In this document: piece after piece, positions 60,754 to 64,000 of the stretch | Numbering within the stretch: position 1 is the stretch's first letter | Layout: the number at the start of each line of letters is the position of its first letter | Assembly (NCBI RefSeq): GCF_900113045.1 | Contig: NZ_FONY01000006.1 | Location: forward strand, 124,001-188,000 | Direction: 5' to 3' | DNA: 64,000 nucleotides | DNA from: Thermoflexibacter ruber | GTDB lineage: Bacteria; Bacteroidota; Bacteroidia; Cytophagales; Thermoflexibacteraceae | The notes under the pieces: model-generated | What the model was told of the DNA's origin: nothing | Databases searched by the model: none | What the model saw: the letters and a program-made list of their open reading frames with translations, nothing else | Program-made: the position numbers and the translations under genes

Positions 60754-62238
60754 TTACTCTATAATTTTCATTTCAATTCTTCGGTTTAGTTCGCGACCGT
60801 CTTTCTCGTCATCATTGCTGGCAATAGGTTGGGTATCTCCATAGCCTTTGAAAGTGATGCGGCTTGCATCTATGCCTATTCCTTTCAAATAATCCACTAC
60901 AGCTTTGGCTCTATTTTCTGAAAGCCTTTGGTTAGAGGCTTTATTACCTACATTATCCGTATGCCCTCCTATTTCTACTCTCAGGTTAGGATTTTTTCGT
61001 AAAAACTCTACAATATTATCTAAGGCAGGGAAGGAGGCTTTTTCTATTTGAGCTGAGCCTGTCGCAAAATATAAGCCACTGACCACGTACTTTTTGCCTA
61101 CTTCTGGTTTCTCAAAAACTTGTTTTTCTGATGGTGTACTTGTTTCTATAGTGGCAGAATCTATTACAGTCTTGGGTTCATCTACTTGGGTAACTGCGGA
61201 AGAGTCTATTTTTTCTACCTCTGTAACTTTATTTTCATCAATGCTATCTTTTCTTACTACAATCTGATTATCAATGTCTTTGTCTTCTGGCTCTACTTTT
61301 TTCTTTTCTTTCTTCCTGCCAAAATGATATGATACTAAAATTTCATGCGAACCATTAGAAACATTGCCTATTAGGCTTTTGTTATTGGCAAACTCATAAG
61401 CGTAGCCAAAAGAAAACTGTCCTAAGTGCAGACCTGCATTAATAGCATTGCCGTAATCTGTTCTATGCAAAAAAGATAGCCAAAATGTTTCTTTCCAATC
61501 TATTACCACATTTACGTCAAACTGTCCTGCTTTTTGGATAGCAAAAGTCCCAAATCTGTGCAAAACCATAGGTGTAATAGATAATTGGCTATTGGGCAAT
61601 TCCACACGATAAGAAACTGCGGCGACTGATTGGTTGATGTATCTGAAAGGACTTGTTGAGTTGAGGTTTTCTTCTCTTAAAGACCTATTGAAAAGCTGGG
61701 GGAAGGCAAAACTTACTTCCAAACCTTTAAAATTGTAATATGCGCCAAAAGCCCCATCTACTACAAAGGAGTTATTTAAGCGATACAGTGCTTGGTCTTG
61801 CAAGTCAGAACCACTCAATAGCTCCCAACGAACGCTATTTACCAAAGTTCCCAAAGATAAGCCAAAATGTAACTGATTATCTTCATCAAACTTGACACCA
61901 TACGCATAGCTTGCCTGCGCTCCTGTACGACTTACTACGCCCGTGTTATCGCGAAAAATCCTCATTCCTGCACCCATTGCTTTGCTAAACGGCGTTTGAA
62001 AGGAAAAAAGCATGGTTTCTGGTGCCCCTTCCAAGCCAGACCATTGCTTGCGATACACAAGGTGTGCTACGGAATAGCCATGATAACCTGCATAAGCAGG
62101 ATTGTAAAAATACTTATTCTGATGATATTGAGTAAATAAGGAAGTTTCCTGAGCCTTTACCTCTTTCAATGCCCCCTCTGCTACTACAATCATACACAAC
62201 ACAAAAAAAACGAATAATTTATATTTTATCAGTTCCAT
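60754..62238 (-). CDS. PorP/SprF family type IX secretion protein fused to OmpA domain
   Basis: This 494-residue protein has a signal peptide (about 1-29), a PorP/SprF-like outer-membrane barrel (about 30-305) with SLFTQYHQNKYFYNPAYAGY near the start, GAPETMLFSFQTPF and SFGYAYEFANN near the end, then an acidic Lys/Glu/Asp linker (about 310-375) and an OmpA peptidoglycan-binding domain (about 380-494) with GLYFATGSAQIEK and HTDNVGNKASNQRLSENRA. PorP/SprF proteins work with the type IX secretion system, often with a cargo carrying a type B sorting domain encoded beside them, as here at 62389-64000. The OmpA part would tether the barrel to peptidoglycan. Confidence 0.92.
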   Translation of the reverse strand: MELIKYKLFVFFVLCMIVVAEGALKEVKAQETSLFTQYHQNKYFYNPAYAGYHGYSVAHLVYRKQWSGLEGAPETMLFSFQTPFSKAMGAGMRIFRDNTGVVSRTGAQASYAYGVKFDEDNQLHFGLSLGTLVNSVRWELLSGSDLQDQALYRLNNSFVVDGAFGAYYNFKGLEVSFAFPQLFNRSLREENLNSTSPFRYINQSVAAVSYRVELPNSQLSITPMVLHRFGTFAIQKAGQFDVNVVIDWKETFWLSFLHRTDYGNAINAGLHLGQFSFGYAYEFANNKSLIGNVSNGSHEILVSYHFGRKKEKKKVEPEDKDIDNQIVVRKDSIDENKVTEVEKIDSSAVTQVDEPKTVIDSATIETSTPSEKQVFEKPEVGKKYVVSGLYFATGSAQIEKASFPALDNIVEFLRKNPNLRVEIGGHTDNVGNKASNQRLSENRAKAVVDYLKGIGIDASRITFKGYGDTQPIASNDDEKDGRELNRRIEMKIIE

Positions 62239-62388
62239 ACTTTCAAAGTTTTTATTGTCTGATTTTCATCAAGCGGCTTGTAAAAAATGATTGATTTTCT
62301 TGAAATTTCTATTATATAAACTCACTTAATAGGAAAATATTGTGAAAAAATTGTAATTTTTTTATACTTTATTTAATTAAACACCATA

Positions 62389-64000
62389 TTAGCGTACTAA
62401 GGAGAAAAAGCCAGAGATGAATTTATTATCATCAATTTTGATAACATAATAATAGGTGGCTTCTGGCAACGCTCCATTAACCCCTGTTCCATTCCAGTTG
62501 TTTTGATAGCTTTTGGTCGCAAATACTTCCTGTCCCCAGCGATTATATACGACAATCTCTGCATTAGGAAAATCCTCTATTCGTTCAATCGTCCAAAAAT
62601 CATTTACTCCGTCATTATTAGGAGAAAGCACCTTGCTGACATTTAAGGTTTCCAACACAAATACAGTAACCTCATCGGTACTTTCACAGCCTTGTGCATT
62701 ACGTCCTGTAACTTTGTAAATTGTAGTAACGTCTGGTCTTGCTGTAGGCGTAGCCGTATTCGGATTATCTAAAGTATTGCTTGGTGTCCAAGTATAAGTA
62801 CTCGCTCCTGTGGCTTGCAACTGTATAGATGAACCTCGTAAGATGCTTACATCTCTACCTGCATCAACAGGAACGAAGTTCTGTTCGGTTACGGTAACTT
62901 TGTTAGTAGTTTGGCAACCTGTATTATTTTGAGAAATTATCGTGTAATCTCCTTTGGAAAGATTATTGAATTCTGCATTAGTTCCTGTTTGTGTGCCAAG
63001 TACTGTGCCATTGTTATTGACCAATAGGAAAGTTAAAGTACTTTGATGCGTAGAAGTGGCTCTAATAACCCCATCTGCACCTCCAATACAAGAAATCGGT
63101 CTGGTTTCTGTATTAAACAAACTACTTCCTATAATTACTTGCGTTTCCCCCACGAGTTCACTTCCATTGACTTTGGCAATAACTTTGTAAATCCCTGATT
63201 GTAAGTTAGTAGAAAAAGGAATCACGGGGGTTCGGCCGGTAGCTGTAAAATTGTTAGGACCTGTCCATGTATAAGTAGCCCCCTCTATTTGATTAGCTTC
63301 TAATCGCAATTCGCTGCTACAAATAGGGGTATTGGAAGAGACTCTTAGTGGGAGATTTTTCTCAAAGATTGTCCAACGCGATGTTTGATTAGCTACTAAG
63401 CTAAAATCTGAGGTTTCTATAAAATTGCCATCTTCTGATAAGCTACCTTGTTTCTCTTGCCAATTTACTCCTGCATCTTTAGATTCAGAGAGTTGTAAAT
63501 TAGATTCTATTTGGTTGGGTGCTATTTCTGTGTTGAAGTATCTAAAAGTAAGTTTAGTTTCATCTTTGGCAACTGGATTGGTAGTGGTAATATCAAAATA
63601 ACGTCTAATGCTTTGCCCTGCTTGGTTGGTAAAGGCATCATGTCCACGTTTTACATTGATATTCCCTAAGTTAGCAGAGGAAACTAATGATATACCTAAG
63701 CCAGCAATATTTTCAACATCTGTTCTATTACTTGCTTGGAGAAAGCCACCGCTACCTTCTTCACGAATACGATTTTGTTCATTTTCCCCTACTAATTTTC
63801 CTGTTTGCCCAAAGTTGATATTTTTCCCATTCAGATTTATATAGCCAATGCCTAACAAGTTTAGTTGATTAGCAATGATGATATTCTGATTCAGTGTTAC
63901 TTTTTGATTAAGAAAACTTAAGTTATTCCCAACAAGTAAATTCCAAAACCTCAAAGATGATGTTCCATTCATCTCTTGTGATGTACCTGTCAAGATAAAA
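62389..64000 (-). CDS. T9SS cargo protein with type B C-terminal sorting domain (partial)
   Basis: The frame is open to the right edge, so the protein starts outside the window; at least 536 residues are visible. No Met start is needed within the window. The visible part has beta-rich Ig/PKD-like segments (for example TYTWTGPNNFTATGRTPVIP, TYTWTPSNTLDNPNTATP), one SprB-like repeat (GGADGVIRATSTHQSTLTF), and a gliding-motility-associated C-terminal domain (last about 85 residues) with VLSPNNDGVNDFWTI, YNRWGQEVF and LPEATYYYVI. This domain directs export by the type IX system and attachment to the surface. The partner gene, PorP/SprF-OmpA, follows after 150 bases. Confidence 0.93.
   Translation of the reverse strand, partial: FILTGTSQEMNGTSSLRFWNLLVGNNLSFLNQKVTLNQNIIIANQLNLLGIGYINLNGKNINFGQTGKLVGENEQNRIREEGSGGFLQASNRTDVENIAGLGISLVSSANLGNINVKRGHDAFTNQAGQSIRRYFDITTTNPVAKDETKLTFRYFNTEIAPNQIESNLQLSESKDAGVNWQEKQGSLSEDGNFIETSDFSLVANQTSRWTIFEKNLPLRVSSNTPICSSELRLEANQIEGATYTWTGPNNFTATGRTPVIPFSTNLQSGIYKVIAKVNGSELVGETQVIIGSSLFNTETRPISCIGGADGVIRATSTHQSTLTFLLVNNNGTVLGTQTGTNAEFNNLSKGDYTIISQNNTGCQTTNKVTVTEQNFVPVDAGRDVSILRGSSIQLQATGASTYTWTPSNTLDNPNTATPTARPDVTTIYKVTGRNAQGCESTDEVTVFVLETLNVSKVLSPNNDGVNDFWTIERIEDFPNAEIVVYNRWGQEVFATKSYQNNWNGTGVNGALPEATYYYVIKIDDNKFISGFFSLVR

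Overview
The window is an AT-rich, densely coded stretch of a Bacteroidota chromosome. The closest match is probably a gliding or T9SS-bearing member of the Cytophagales; that placement is inferred from gene content, not from a marker-gene tree. Supporting signs are a PorP/SprF-type type IX secretion protein beside a substrate with a type B sorting domain, TonB-receptor and OmpA/PD40 architectures, an RND pump fused to its TolC partner, a DUF4905 protein, and promoters resembling the Bacteroidota TTTG / TAnnTTTG pattern. I saw no rRNA, recognisable tRNA, CRISPR array, transposase or phage structural gene.

Layout. 1-6.1 kb: a cut-off hypothetical gene, a solitary acetolactate synthase gene (ilvB), a repeat-rich island carrying a DUF433/DUF5615 toxin-antitoxin-like pair between two copies of a 53-bp repeat, a small membrane protein, a 20-residue hydrophobic peptide gene with its own terminator, and an ECF sigma factor followed by a membrane protein joining a cytoplasmic anti-sigma-like region to an extracytoplasmic trypsin-like protease. 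6.1-19.3 kb: tsaB, a large TPR membrane protein, an orphan eutC, a heavy-metal-type RND efflux set (adaptor plus pump-TolC fusion), and a TPR/SpoIIE phosphatase. 19.3-31.2 kb: an outer-membrane-type protein with rsmA, rplU-rpmA with a good promoter and terminator, a diheme cytochrome c, a GltS-like FMN protein, a PVC-type haem protein, a Uma2 nuclease-fold protein with a repeat tail, a TPR lipoprotein and a GH20 hexosaminidase.

31.2-48 kb: DUF4905, dnaG, a TolB-propeller amidohydrolase, a tubulin/FtsZ-superfamily protein, an OmpA/PD40 protein, argD, aroQ, nadD, a GT9 glycosyltransferase, trpF, a GT2 glycosyltransferase and DUF1801. 48-64 kb: a TonB receptor, a sodium symporter with its MetS-type small subunit, accC, a methyltransferase, the pyruvate dehydrogenase E2 gene, an SDR epimerase, pcm, glmS, an unexplained palindrome-rich intergenic region, a PorP/SprF-OmpA fusion and the C-terminal part of a T9SS cargo protein.

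Most genes are housekeeping, and biosynthetic genes are scattered singly (ilvB, argD, aroQ, trpF) rather than in pathway operons. The parts most worth follow-up are the tubulin-like gene and its neighbours (37.6-41.9 kb), the sigma/anti-sigma-protease pair (4.0-5.7 kb), the 20-residue peptide gene (3.9 kb), the repeat-flanked toxin-antitoxin island (2.1-3.7 kb) and the structured intergenic region upstream of glmS (60.3-60.6 kb). None is proven to be a new system from sequence alone.
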